Shown here: positions 18,236 to 26,428 of the stretch, piece after piece
Layout: the number at the start of each line of letters is the position of its first letter
How positions within the stretch are numbered: position 1 is the stretch's first letter
NCBI GenBank assembly: GCA_947259505.1
Contig: CAMYLT010000008.1
Coordinates: 612,544-676,543, forward strand
From: an uncultured Porticoccus sp.
GTDB lineage: Bacteria > Pseudomonadota > Gammaproteobacteria > Pseudomonadales > Porticoccaceae
DNA length: 64,000 nt
Direction of reading: 5' to 3'
Position numbers and translations under genes: made by a program
Notes under the pieces: generated by a model
What the model was told of the DNA's origin: nothing
What the model saw: the letters and a program-made list of their open reading frames with translations, nothing else
Databases searched by the model: none

Positions 18236-18667
18236 TCATATATTATCGATTGGCGAATGAATCTCGATATTGCATGCCGATGCGACTTGATCGACCGGGA
18301 CAGATACATATTGATAGCGGTAATAATCATCGGTCAGCAGCCCGCCATCCCACACCACCAAATCCAGATCGATGGTTCGGGGGCCTGATTTAATTCCGCC
18401 CCTCACACGCCCCAACCGATCCTCGACAGACTTCAAGTAGGCATTAAAAGCGTCCCGTTCTTGTTCAGTTTCAATCAGATAGGCGGTATTCAGGAAATCA
18501 GGCTGGTGTTGATACCCCACCGGCGCCGTTTCGATGATATCTGCTGCGGCCAACAGATGCGTTTCATCTGCGAGAATCTGTCGAGCCAGGGCGACATGCT
18601 TGGCAGGTTCTATATTAGAACCAACGGACACAATGGCGCGGTGCAATCTACTAGGGCTACTCGTCAC
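18236..18667 (-). CDS. folK: 2-amino-4-hydroxy-6-hydroxymethyldihydropteridine pyrophosphokinase
   Basis: FolK transfers pyrophosphate from ATP to 6-hydroxymethyl-dihydropterin in folate synthesis. The 143-aa protein has VSVGSNIEP at the N-terminus, ETAPVGY, and the signature GPRTIDLDLVVW with the Mg-binding aspartates. It is slightly short for the family (about 160 aa). Its ATG overlaps the stop of the upstream reductase gene by 4 bp, so the two are translated as a unit. Confidence 0.92.
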   Translation of the reverse strand: MTSSPSRLHRAIVSVGSNIEPAKHVALARQILADETHLLAAADIIETAPVGYQHQPDFLNTAYLIETEQERDAFNAYLKSVEDRLGRVRGGIKSGPRTIDLDLVVWDGGLLTDDYYRYQYVSVPVDQVASACNIEIHSPIDNI

Positions 18668-19452
18668 AATGTACCCCTATTTTTGTCATCTTCGCCGATT
18701 TTGTAGTCCTCAGCATTGAGGCCGCGCTGATTGAGTCGTTCCCCGCCATCCACAAACAGGATCTGTCCAGTAACAAATTCATTCTCCAGCAGGTACGTCA
18801 TGGCCTGCACCAGATCAGCCACCTCTCCCTGCCGGCGTAACGGAATGCCTTGCACCCGCCACTGAATATAGTCGTCACTGCGTGTACTTCCCGGCAAAAC
18901 TACGCCGGGCGCGATACCATTTACTCGAACTCGTGGAGCAAATTCTACCGCGGCAAGGCAAGTCAGCTCTGCCAGGGCTTTTTTGGAGAGTAGATAGGCA
19001 GCGTAATTGTTTTGCTGAAAAGCGATTTTATTGTCGAGAATATTGATGATGTTGCCTTGAGAGACGCTGTTATAAAACGTCCTCGACAAGGCAAGTGGAG
19101 CAAAAAAATTCACGGCAAACTGTGTGTGCAATAACGCATGTTCGGTATCAGCAATGGTCGCTGCGCCATAGGCAGAGGCACAATTAACCAGCACTTTCAG
19201 GGCGGGTAGTTGCTCAATGACTTGCGAGACAAGCTGCCCAGCGTCGGCACGGGCCAAATCAAACGGAAAGAGATAACAGTCTACCCCCATACTCCGTATA
19301 TCTGCGGCTGCGGCCTCAGCCTGTGCCACCGAACGGTGGTAGTGCAAAGCAATGTCATAACCCTGCTCCGCCAGAGCCTGGGCAAATGCCAAACCCAGTC
19401 GGGTTGCTGCCCCGGTGACGAGGGCAGCAGGTCGCTGCGCGGTATCTGTCAT
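18664..19452 (-). CDS. folM: Short-chain reductase, probable dihydromonapterin/pteridine reductase FolM
   Basis: A 262-aa SDR enzyme with the NADP-binding TGAATRLG motif near the N-terminus, an NCASAYG segment, and the catalytic YxxxK as YLLSKKA. The TGxxxRxG cofactor motif is typical of pteridine reductases, and overlap with folK supports a role in reducing dihydrofolate or dihydromonapterin. The frame runs 52 codons further upstream, but the ATG at 19452 has AGGAG 7 nt before it and gives the normal length. A generic SDR role cannot be excluded. Confidence 0.78.
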   Translation of the reverse strand: MTDTAQRPAALVTGAATRLGLAFAQALAEQGYDIALHYHRSVAQAEAAAADIRSMGVDCYLFPFDLARADAGQLVSQVIEQLPALKVLVNCASAYGAATIADTEHALLHTQFAVNFFAPLALSRTFYNSVSQGNIINILDNKIAFQQNNYAAYLLSKKALAELTCLAAVEFAPRVRVNGIAPGVVLPGSTRSDDYIQWRVQGIPLRRQGEVADLVQAMTYLLENEFVTGQILFVDGGERLNQRGLNAEDYKIGEDDKNRGTL

Positions 19453-19623
19453 GCGTTGACTCCTGTTTCGGTGGCCATCATTCCACTGTGGAAAGGACCC
19501 TGCAAGTCGATGTCGACTCCAGTTTGTGGCCTGAAGCAAAACATTTAAGTTCGGCGAGGGTCTATAGATTAAGAATTTTGCTACACTGGGCCTTCCTATG
19601 AACGACAAGAAATCTTCTTCCTG

Positions 19624-21684
19624 ATGTCCTATTCCCCTCGTGTTATCGCCTGCCTACTGCTATGCCTTTGTGCATCATTGGTTCAGGCTGAGATCAGTTA
19701 TGCCCCGGAACAACCGGAAACTGCTGTCGAAATCATCGATGAGTTGACCAACAAGCATTATCGCAAGCAGCCCTTAGACGATGCGCTTTCCAGACAATTT
19801 TTGTATCAGTACATCGACAGTCTGGATCCGGCAAAAAGCTACCTGCTGCAGAGCGACATCAATGAGTTCAGCCGTTGGGAAACAGAGTTGGATGACATGC
19901 TCAAACGTGGCGACCTGACCGCTGGGTTTGCCATTTTCAACCGCTACATTGAGCGTGCCACAGATCGCCTGCAATCCAACATCAACCTGTTAGAAAACAA
20001 TTATCAATTCGACCTCAGCCGGGAAGAGTCCATGTCTATTGATATGGACGATGTGCCCTGGCCTGCGACCATGGCTGAAGCTGACGAACTCTGGCGTAAG
20101 CGACTCAAGGAAGCGTACTTGAGACTCTTGCTCAGCGACAAGGAACCCCAGGCTGCCCGTGATCTGTTGATCAAACGCTACATCAATTTGGGCAAACAAC
20201 TGGCCCAGCGCGACAATGAGGACATCTTTCAGGCATTCATGAATTCCCTGGCTGCCTTGTATGACCCTCACACCACCTATATGTCCCCTCGCTCCATGGA
20301 GAACTTCCGCATTGCCATGTCCCTGTCCTTGACAGGCATCGGAGCAGTACTGCAACTGGAAGATGAGAACACCAAGGTTGTGAGAGTGGTTCCAGGTGGC
20401 CCCGCTGACAAGCAGGGTATTCTCCAGGCTGGTGACATCATCGTTGGTGTCGGTCAGGGAAATGAAGAAATTGTCGATGTTATCGGCTGGCGGCTGGATG
20501 ATGTGGTCGATCTGATTCGTGGGGAGAAAGACAGTACAGTCAAGCTGGAAATCATCCCATCTAGCGGCGAATCTGCTGGCAATAGCCGGGAAATAGCCAT
20601 CGTACGCGACAAAATTCAACTTGAGGAACAAGCTGCCAAGTCTGAAGTCATCGAAGTCAACAGCGAGGTCGGCCACTATCAACTGGGGGTCATCACCGTT
20701 CCTACTTTTTATCTCGATGTCGAGGCTTACTACAATCGCGATCCAGATTTCAAAAGTACTACGCGTGATGTGATGCGACTCCTGGACGAGCTGGAAGTAC
20801 GTAAGGTAGACGGCGTTATTCTGGATCTGCGCAATAACGGTGGCGGTTTTTTGCAGGAGGCTACCACCCTCACCGACTTGTTTATTGATCCGGGTCCTGT
20901 GGTACAGGTGCGCTACTCGAACCAAGTAGTTTCGCGCAATCACCGGTCCCACGCTGAAGCCTATTATCGCGGCCCACTCGTTGTTCTGATAAACCGCCTC
21001 AGCGCCTCGGCCTCTGAAATTTTTGCCGGCGCTATTCAGGATTACCAGCGTGGCCTGATTATTGGCGAACAGAGTTTTGGTAAAGGTACGGTGCAGATTC
21101 AACTCCCGGTACGCCAGGGTCAATTGAAGCTGACCGAATCCAAATTTTATCGGGTATCCGGCAACAGTACCCAGCACCTCGGTGTGGTCCCCGATGTTGA
21201 ACTGCCATCGTTCTACGACAAGGACGAGGTCGGAGAAAGTGCCGACAAACATGCTCTGCCCTGGGACCAAATCACCGCCGTCCCCCATCGTCGATACAAC
21301 TTTACCGATGTACCCCTGGAAACACTTAAAGAGCGCCACAGTTACCGCCAGCAGAAAGACCCAGACTTGGTCTTTCTGAACGAAGAGTTAGAGCTCATGC
21401 GTGAACGCCGCGGAGAAAAGACCATTTCTCTGAATGAGACAGTACGCCGTCAAGAGATGGCTGAAAATGAGCAAGCGTTACTCAACGTGGAAAATAGACG
21501 ACGTATAGCCAAAGGGCTGGAAGTTTATCCTTCCGTCGAAAAATGGCAGGAAATCCGCGACCCGGCGGATCCCGATACGCGCGATTTATCTGAGCGCGAT
21601 CCACTATTGTATGAAACTGGCAATATCCTTGCAGATTACCTGAGCCTGCTGGCGCCGAAGTCCATGCTGGTGACCCAGCCCTGA
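19624..21684 (+). CDS. prc: Carboxy-terminal processing protease Prc/Tsp
   Basis: A periplasmic S41A tail-specific protease that degrades or matures envelope proteins. The 686-aa product has a signal peptide (cleavage probably after VQA, about residue 23), an N-terminal helical domain, a PDZ domain (about 230-330, GGPADKQGILQAGDIIVGVG), and the protease core. The catalytic Ser462 lies in SASASEIFAG, and Lys487, 25 residues later, in SFGKGTV, the same spacing as S430/K455 in E. coli. The ATG overlaps the stop of an 8-codon ORF (TGATG at 19622-19626), and there is no strong ribosome site. It is followed by xthA. Confidence 0.95.
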   Translation: MSYSPRVIACLLLCLCASLVQAEISYAPEQPETAVEIIDELTNKHYRKQPLDDALSRQFLYQYIDSLDPAKSYLLQSDINEFSRWETELDDMLKRGDLTAGFAIFNRYIERATDRLQSNINLLENNYQFDLSREESMSIDMDDVPWPATMAEADELWRKRLKEAYLRLLLSDKEPQAARDLLIKRYINLGKQLAQRDNEDIFQAFMNSLAALYDPHTTYMSPRSMENFRIAMSLSLTGIGAVLQLEDENTKVVRVVPGGPADKQGILQAGDIIVGVGQGNEEIVDVIGWRLDDVVDLIRGEKDSTVKLEIIPSSGESAGNSREIAIVRDKIQLEEQAAKSEVIEVNSEVGHYQLGVITVPTFYLDVEAYYNRDPDFKSTTRDVMRLLDELEVRKVDGVILDLRNNGGGFLQEATTLTDLFIDPGPVVQVRYSNQVVSRNHRSHAEAYYRGPLVVLINRLSASASEIFAGAIQDYQRGLIIGEQSFGKGTVQIQLPVRQGQLKLTESKFYRVSGNSTQHLGVVPDVELPSFYDKDEVGESADKHALPWDQITAVPHRRYNFTDVPLETLKERHSYRQQKDPDLVFLNEELELMRERRGEKTISLNETVRRQEMAENEQALLNVENRRRIAKGLEVYPSVEKWQEIRDPADPDTRDLSERDPLLYETGNILADYLSLLAPKSMLVTQP

Positions 21685-21710
21685 GTGTTTTTTGATAGCA
21701 GGATCACACG

Positions 21711-22526
21711 ATGAAAATCGTCTCCTTCAATGTCAACGGGTTACGCGCCCGCCTGCATCAGCTTGAGGCCGTGATTGCTCGCCATGCACCGGATATTATC
21801 GGTTTGCAGGAAACCAAGGTCGGTGATGAGCAGTTTCCCCTCGCTGACATCAAAGCGCTGGGTTATGACGTCATCTTTCACGGGCAAAAAGGACACTATG
21901 GTGTTGCCCTGCTCTACCGCCTGACACTTCAGGACAGCTTGCGTGGTTTTCCCCATGATGGCGACGACAGCCAGAAACGCCTGGTGTACGGGCGCTTTGA
22001 ATACTGCCAACAGCCACTGCATGTCTACAACGGTTATTTCCCACAAGGCGAAAGTCGCGATCACCCGACCAAATTCCCTGCCAAGCGGCAGTTCTATTCA
22101 GATCTCTATCACCATATCACCACGACGCATCAGCCAGATGAGCTGGTGGTGGTGATGGGCGACATGAATGTAGCCCCACTGGATAGTGATATCGGCATTG
22201 GCGAAGAGAATCGCAAACGCTGGCTGCGCACCGGGAAATGCTGCTTTCTCCCGGAAGAAAGGGAATGGCTCCAGCACATTGAAAACTGGGGGCTGCAGGA
22301 TAGTTTCGACCATTTTCATCCGGGAAACCGACCTCCCTATTACAGCTGGTTTGATTACCGCAGCCGCGGCTTCGAACAGCCAGTCAAGCGTGGTTTGCGC
22401 ATAGATTTATTGCTCGCATCAAAGCCATTCATGAGCCTTGCCACTGATGCCGGTATTGATTACGACATTCGCGCCATGGAAAAACCCTCTGATCACTGCC
22501 CAATCTGGTTAACCACCGAAAACTGA
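21711..22526 (+). CDS. xthA: Exodeoxyribonuclease III
   Basis: A 271-aa AP endonuclease/3' exonuclease of the exonuclease-III family, acting in base-excision repair. Motifs in order: [14 protein letters not shown] with the active-site Asn, LQETKV with the metal-binding Glu, YFPQGE with the conserved Tyr, [11 protein letters not shown] (Asp/Asn), the DY and RIDLLL segment, and PSDHCPIW with the catalytic His. It starts with ATG after AGGA, 26 bp behind prc on the same strand. Confidence 0.95.
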   Translation: MKIVSFNVNGLRARLHQLEAVIARHAPDIIGLQETKVGDEQFPLADIKALGYDVIFHGQKGHYGVALLYRLTLQDSLRGFPHDGDDSQKRLVYGRFEYCQQPLHVYNGYFPQGESRDHPTKFPAKRQFYSDLYHHITTTHQPDELVVVMGDMNVAPLDSDIGIGEENRKRWLRTGKCCFLPEEREWLQHIENWGLQDSFDHFHPGNRPPYYSWFDYRSRGFEQPVKRGLRIDLLLASKPFMSLATDAGIDYDIRAMEKPSDHCPIWLTTEN

Positions 22527-22600
22527 TCTTTCTCTCAGCTGTCAACCGATGGCAGTGCCGTACGTTTTAAAGCATACCAACGAGAAAGAGGGTCATTCCC

Positions 22601-23008
22601 ATGAAAAAGCTCGCACTGATCGGCATTTTGACCACTTCCCTGGCAGTATTGGCAACACCCGCCCTGGCCAGGGACTACGATAGCAACCGTGATTTCTACG
22701 CACGGCATCATTATGAGCAACGCCACGATGATCGCGACTATGACCGTCGTGACTATAATCACCGTGACTACGACAGACACGACTATCGACATGACCGCCG
22801 AGACTATGATCGACGCGACTACCGTCATGACAATCGTTACAAAAAACACTCCGCGAAGCATCATCAGAAATACTATCGCTGTGGCTATCACTCCGGTTAC
22901 AGAGGGCATCACGATCATGCCCATTACTATGACAACCGTACCGGGGAGTACCTGGCCATTATTGGCGGCACTATACTGATTACGGAATTACTCCGTGGCC
23001 ACCACTGA
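22601..23008 (+). CDS. Secreted Arg/Asp/Tyr/His-rich repeat protein, unknown function
   Basis: A 135-aa protein with a clear signal peptide (MKKLALIGILTTSLAVLATP, cleavage after ALA, about residue 23). Residues about 40-80 are a low-complexity run built on RDYDR/RDYNH/HDYRH units. Then comes a His/Tyr/Lys-rich part with a single Cys, and a short hydrophobic C-terminal segment (EYLAIIGGTILITELL). The charged and aromatic repeats suggest metal, nucleic-acid or polyanion binding in the envelope, but no family is recognised. The ATG has an AGAGGG site. It lies just upstream of the ECF sigma operon and may be part of an envelope stress response. Confidence 0.7.
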   Translation: MKKLALIGILTTSLAVLATPALARDYDSNRDFYARHHYEQRHDDRDYDRRDYNHRDYDRHDYRHDRRDYDRRDYRHDNRYKKHSAKHHQKYYRCGYHSGYRGHHDHAHYYDNRTGEYLAIIGGTILITELLRGHH

Positions 23009-23025
23009 TTGAATGGTCTCAAGCC

Positions 23026-23634
23026 ATGTTGCAGAATCCCTGTGGCGGTCTCGAGGATAACAGAGAGAGGAGTGACGCTCTGACACGGCAAACCCTGGAA
23101 AACTTCCTGTTATCCGTGGAACGGCGAGCCTACGGCATGGCCCTGACATCTCTCGGAGATCGTGAGGATGCACTGGATGTAGTGCAGGAGGCCATGACCC
23201 AATTGGTGGTCAGCTATGCAGACCGGCCTGACGAACAGTGGCGACCACTGTTTTACCGGATACTGCAAAACAAGATCACCGATCTGCAACGCCGCAAGAC
23301 GTTACAGGGCCTCTTCCGGGGCTGGCTATCCCGTTTTCGCAATAGTGAGGACGGCTCGGAAGTGGACGAAGACCCTCTTGATGCGGTGCCTGGACCGATC
23401 AGCAGCGCACCCCATCATCAACACGAGACAGAACGGCAGATGGACGTGTTGAGAGAGGCACTTGCCGCACTGCCGGCGAGACAACAACAAGCCTTTATGT
23501 TGCGCTGCTGGGAGGGGCTGGACACAGCAGAAACGGCAACCGCGATGAAATGTAGCGAAGGCAGCGTCAAAACACATTATTCCAGGGCGATACACAGCCT
23601 CAGGGAAACATTGGGAGATCATTGGTATGAATGA
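23026..23634 (+). CDS. RNA polymerase sigma factor, ECF subfamily
   Basis: A 202-aa sigma-70 family protein. Region 2 is visible as GDREDALDVVQEAMTQLVV, followed by a variable linker, and region 4 as ALPARQQQAFMLRCWEGLDTAE with the helix-turn-helix EGSVKTHYSRAIHSL. The ATG at 23026 has no good ribosome site. A CTG at 23080 lies 7 nt after GAGAGGAG and gives an N-terminus starting TRQTLENFL, as I would expect for this group, so the true start could be internal. The gene overlaps the next one by 8 bp and is followed by DUF3619-like and DUF3106 genes, a recurrent trio. Confidence 0.85.
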   Translation: MLQNPCGGLEDNRERSDALTRQTLENFLLSVERRAYGMALTSLGDREDALDVVQEAMTQLVVSYADRPDEQWRPLFYRILQNKITDLQRRKTLQGLFRGWLSRFRNSEDGSEVDEDPLDAVPGPISSAPHHQHETERQMDVLREALAALPARQQQAFMLRCWEGLDTAETATAMKCSEGSVKTHYSRAIHSLRETLGDHWYE

Positions 23635-23956
23635 CTTCGAAAGGCATATGCAGAGCGTTCTGCGTCGTTCAGAGCGCGACATTGATGATGATAGCGCCCA
23701 GCTACTGGCCAATGCCAGGCGGCATGCCCTTAATGCTACTCGCAAACAACGTGTGGCCCGTTTCTTTGTTCCTGCTACTAGCATGGCCTTGGCCTCTATC
23801 CTCGCACTGGTACTGGTTCTGTCTCCTGACATGCAAGACAATGGCAAGTCTCAGAGCAAGCAGGAAGAAGCCCTGCTCAGTGAGCCCATAGATCTCTATG
23901 AAGATATGGACTTTTACTATTGGCTGGCCAGAGAAGACGGTAACCTGAAGGGCTAA
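23627..23956 (+). CDS. DUF3619-like membrane protein, candidate anti-sigma partner
   Basis: A 109-aa protein with a soluble N-terminal part (about 1-45), one membrane helix (about 48-65) and an acidic periplasmic tail. It begins inside the end of the sigma gene, which implies coupled translation. Its size, topology and position match the DUF3619 proteins that accompany this sigma-factor type and may act as a membrane-bound anti-sigma factor. The family call rests mainly on context. Confidence 0.65.
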   Translation: MNDFERHMQSVLRRSERDIDDDSAQLLANARRHALNATRKQRVARFFVPATSMALASILALVLVLSPDMQDNGKSQSKQEEALLSEPIDLYEDMDFYYWLAREDGNLKG

Positions 23957-23959
23957 TCC

Positions 23960-24457
23960 ATGAAGAGATACGCTCATAAACCCATTTTTCCCGCTTGCCG
24001 ACTCGGCCTGTTGCTCTGTGCCATGGTCTTTTCCGCTCCATTGCTGGCACAGCGCGACAATGTCAGTGGGCACAACCAGTCAGGCTCCCAATACAAATCC
24101 AACCCGTGGCAGGAACAACACATTTCTCAGCGTCAACTGGCCGACAAGTGGGAGGACAAGCACAAAGACCGAGATAAAAAAGACCGAGATAAAAAAGACC
24201 GGGATAAAAAAGACCGCAAGCGCTTTGAATCACTGCCTCCCGAGGACCGAGAAAAATTACGGGAACGACGTGAACTGTTCAAATCCCTTCCACCGGAGGA
24301 GCGGGATCGCATTGAACGGGCACGAGAGAAATACCACAACCTGCCTCCGGAGCGTCGCCAGGAATTGAAAGAAAAATGGCGCAACATGAGCCCAGATGAG
24401 CGACGGGAATATCACCGCAAGCTGGAAGATGATGATCACTATCGAAAATATCGCTAA
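23960..24457 (+). CDS. DUF3106 family secreted protein
   Basis: A 165-aa protein with an N-terminal signal peptide (ending near LLA, about residue 30) and a C-terminal half of repeated LPPEDREKLRERR, LPPEERDRIERA, LPPERRQELKEKW and MSPDERREYHRK units, typical of DUF3106. Between them is a KDRDKKDRDKKD stretch encoded by three near-identical 15-bp repeats. Such charged helical repeats may form an extended coiled structure in the periplasm. It is the third gene of the sigma-factor operon, 3 bp after the second. Confidence 0.8.
   Translation: MKRYAHKPIFPACRLGLLLCAMVFSAPLLAQRDNVSGHNQSGSQYKSNPWQEQHISQRQLADKWEDKHKDRDKKDRDKKDRDKKDRKRFESLPPEDREKLRERRELFKSLPPEERDRIERAREKYHNLPPERRQELKEKWRNMSPDERREYHRKLEDDDHYRKYR
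24167..24211 (+). repeat. Three tandem 15-bp repeats inside the DUF3106 gene
   Basis: The unit GACCGAGATAAAAAA occurs at 24167, 24182 and 24197 (the last with one change, GACCGGGATAAAAAA) and begins a fourth time at 24212. It encodes the DRDKK pentapeptide, and copy number could change by slippage without breaking the frame. Confidence 0.9.
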
Positions 24458-24474
24458 TTAGGCCCATACCCCAT

Positions 24475-24505
24475 AAAAAAACCGGCCATCAGACCGGTTT
24501 TTATT
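24475..24505. terminator. Bidirectional rho-independent terminator
   Basis: The stem AAAAACCGG (24477-24485) pairs with CCGGTTTTT (24494-24502) around an 8-nt loop. It lies between the 3' ends of the DUF3106 gene (plus) and etfA (minus), with A and T runs suited to both strands. Confidence 0.88.
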
Positions 24506-24520
24506 ATTAATAACGTGTTC

Positions 24521-25450
24521 TCAGAGTTTGTTGTCTAGCTCTGGCAATGCCTCGAATAGATCAGCCACCAAACCATAGTCCGCCACCTGGAAGATCGGCG
24601 CTTCTTCATCCTTGTTAATAGCCACAATCACCTTGCTGTCCTTCATCCCTGCCAGATGCTGAATCGCTCCGGAAATGCCCACAGCAATGTAAAGATCCGG
24701 AGCGACAATCTTGCCAGTCTGGCCCACTTGCATATCGTTGGGTACAAAGCCTGCATCCACTGCCGCTCGGGATGCTCCCACTGCAGCACCTAACTTATCA
24801 GCCAGTTTTTCCAGCATCTGGAAGTTATCACTGCTACCCATACCACGACCACCGGAAACGACCACTCGCGCAGACGTCAATTCAGGGCGCTCGGATACAG
24901 CCAGCTCTTCACCAACAAATGCAGAATTAGACGCATCATGAGCAGCGCCTACAGCTTCTAACGTAGCGCTGCCACCTTCTGCTGCCACCGGATCAAATGC
25001 CGTGGCACGAACCGTTAGTACCTTGATAGCATCAGAGCTTTGGACAGTGGCAATGACATTGCCCGCGTAAATTGGCCGTTTAAAGGTGTCTGCACTTTCC
25101 ACTGCGCTGATATCGGAAATGCCCTGCACGTCCAATAACGCAGCGACACGTGGCGCCAGGTTCTTGCCTGTAGTAGTGGCCGGCGCTAATACATGGCTAT
25201 AACCAGCAGCCAATTCAGCAACCAGTGGCGCAACATTTTCAGCCAGCTGATGACCATACGCCGCATTGTCGGCCAACAGAACCTTACTCACACCGGCAAT
25301 TTTAACGGCAGCATCAGCCACACCTGCACAACCACCACCTGCAACCAGAACAGTAATATCACCACCTATGGCTTGCGCTGCGCTGATGGTGTTCAAGGTG
25401 GCCGGTTTCAGTTGGCTGTTATCGTGTTCGGCAATAACCAAAATGCTCAT
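24521..25450 (-). CDS. etfA: Electron transfer flavoprotein alpha subunit
   Basis: The 309-aa alpha subunit binds FAD and, with EtfB, carries electrons from acyl-CoA and other dehydrogenases to ETF-ubiquinone oxidoreductase. The N-terminal nucleotide-like domain is followed by the C-terminal FAD domain: [32 protein letters not shown], and [19 protein letters not shown] with [20 protein letters not shown]. Its ATG overlaps the stop of etfB by one base (TGATG), so subunit synthesis is coupled. Confidence 0.96.
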   Translation of the reverse strand: MSILVIAEHDNSQLKPATLNTISAAQAIGGDITVLVAGGGCAGVADAAVKIAGVSKVLLADNAAYGHQLAENVAPLVAELAAGYSHVLAPATTTGKNLAPRVAALLDVQGISDISAVESADTFKRPIYAGNVIATVQSSDAIKVLTVRATAFDPVAAEGGSATLEAVGAAHDASNSAFVGEELAVSERPELTSARVVVSGGRGMGSSDNFQMLEKLADKLGAAVGASRAAVDAGFVPNDMQVGQTGKIVAPDLYIAVGISGAIQHLAGMKDSKVIVAINKDEEAPIFQVADYGLVADLFEALPELDNKL

Positions 25451-26199
25451 CAGATCACCTTCGCTTCATTTTTCAGTTTTTCCACCAGCTCATCCACGCT
25501 CGCCACTTTGATGCCAGCAGCACGCTGGGCTGGCGCTTCCACTTTTAACAGTGTCACCCGAGGAGCCGTATCCACACCCAACTCTTCCGGTGTCATCGTG
25601 TCCAAAGGTTTTTTCTTGGCTTTCATGATGTTTGGCAACGATGCGTAGCGAGGCTCATTGAGGCGTAAATCGGTCGTTACAATGGCAGGCAGATTCAGTG
25701 CCAACGTCTGCAGGCCACCATCGATTTCCCGAGTCACGTTAACCTTGCCACCTTCGACCACCACCTGCGAAGCAAAAGTGCCCTGGGGGTAACCGGTCAA
25801 TGCACCGAGCATTTGTCCAGTCTGGTTGTTGTCGCCATCAATGGACTGCTTACCCATCAATACCAGGTCAGGGCTTTCCTGCTCACAAACTGCTTTCAGG
25901 CATTTGGCAACCGCCAGAGGCTCCAAATCGCTGTCTGATTTGATCAGAATTGCTCGATCTGCACCCAGTGCCAGTGCGGTACGCAGCTGCTCTTGAGCCT
26001 GCTGTGGTCCTATGGACACGGCGACGATTTCGGTGACAGTGCCTTTCTCTTTGAGTCTGACAGCCTCTTCAACAGCAATCTCACAAAAGGGATTGATCGA
26101 CATTTTGACGTTGTTGAGCTCAACACCGGTGCCATCGGCTTTTGGCCGTACCTTGACGTTGTAGTCCACAACGCGTTTGACAGCGACAAGTACTTTCAT
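25450..26199 (-). CDS. etfB: Electron transfer flavoprotein beta subunit
   Basis: The 249-aa beta subunit binds AMP and docks partner dehydrogenases. It begins [20 protein letters not shown] and contains the recognition-loop region [19 protein letters not shown], followed by NIMKAKKKP. It is the first gene of the etfBA operon and is divergent from etfD across a 229-bp gap, so all three parts of the fatty-acid electron pathway are adjacent. Confidence 0.96.
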   Translation of the reverse strand: MKVLVAVKRVVDYNVKVRPKADGTGVELNNVKMSINPFCEIAVEEAVRLKEKGTVTEIVAVSIGPQQAQEQLRTALALGADRAILIKSDSDLEPLAVAKCLKAVCEQESPDLVLMGKQSIDGDNNQTGQMLGALTGYPQGTFASQVVVEGGKVNVTREIDGGLQTLALNLPAIVTTDLRLNEPRYASLPNIMKAKKKPLDTMTPEELGVDTAPRVTLLKVEAPAQRAAGIKVASVDELVEKLKNEAKVI

Positions 26200-26428
26200 G
26201 AAATACCCTTTGAAAATGGTCGGTTAGCTTTGAAGGGGCGTAATAATGCCGCCCTGACCGAGGCAAATCAAGGCAAACACCCTCTTTTGTGGCAATCTAA
26301 GACTGACTCGAGAGTACTGACTGCCGAGTCCCAATTCTGCATGGCACCATAAGGGTATAACGGCTAAAATTCCCGCTTCTCAAAATCACCGTCTGCCCGC
26401 CAAGCATAAGAACCTGAAGGAGATATCC

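Noticed and set aside
19990..21339. 449-codon open frame on the minus strand opposite prc
   Set aside because: It is antisense to the Prc protease, and the translation has no recognisable domain.
22700..22860. CRISPR-like or non-coding tandem repeat
   Set aside because: The repetition follows codons of a secreted protein with signal peptide and ribosome site, and the units are irregular at DNA level.
26200..26428. Operator for the nearby TetR regulator in the etfB-etfD gap
   Set aside because: I saw no convincing palindrome of the PsrA or FadR type there.
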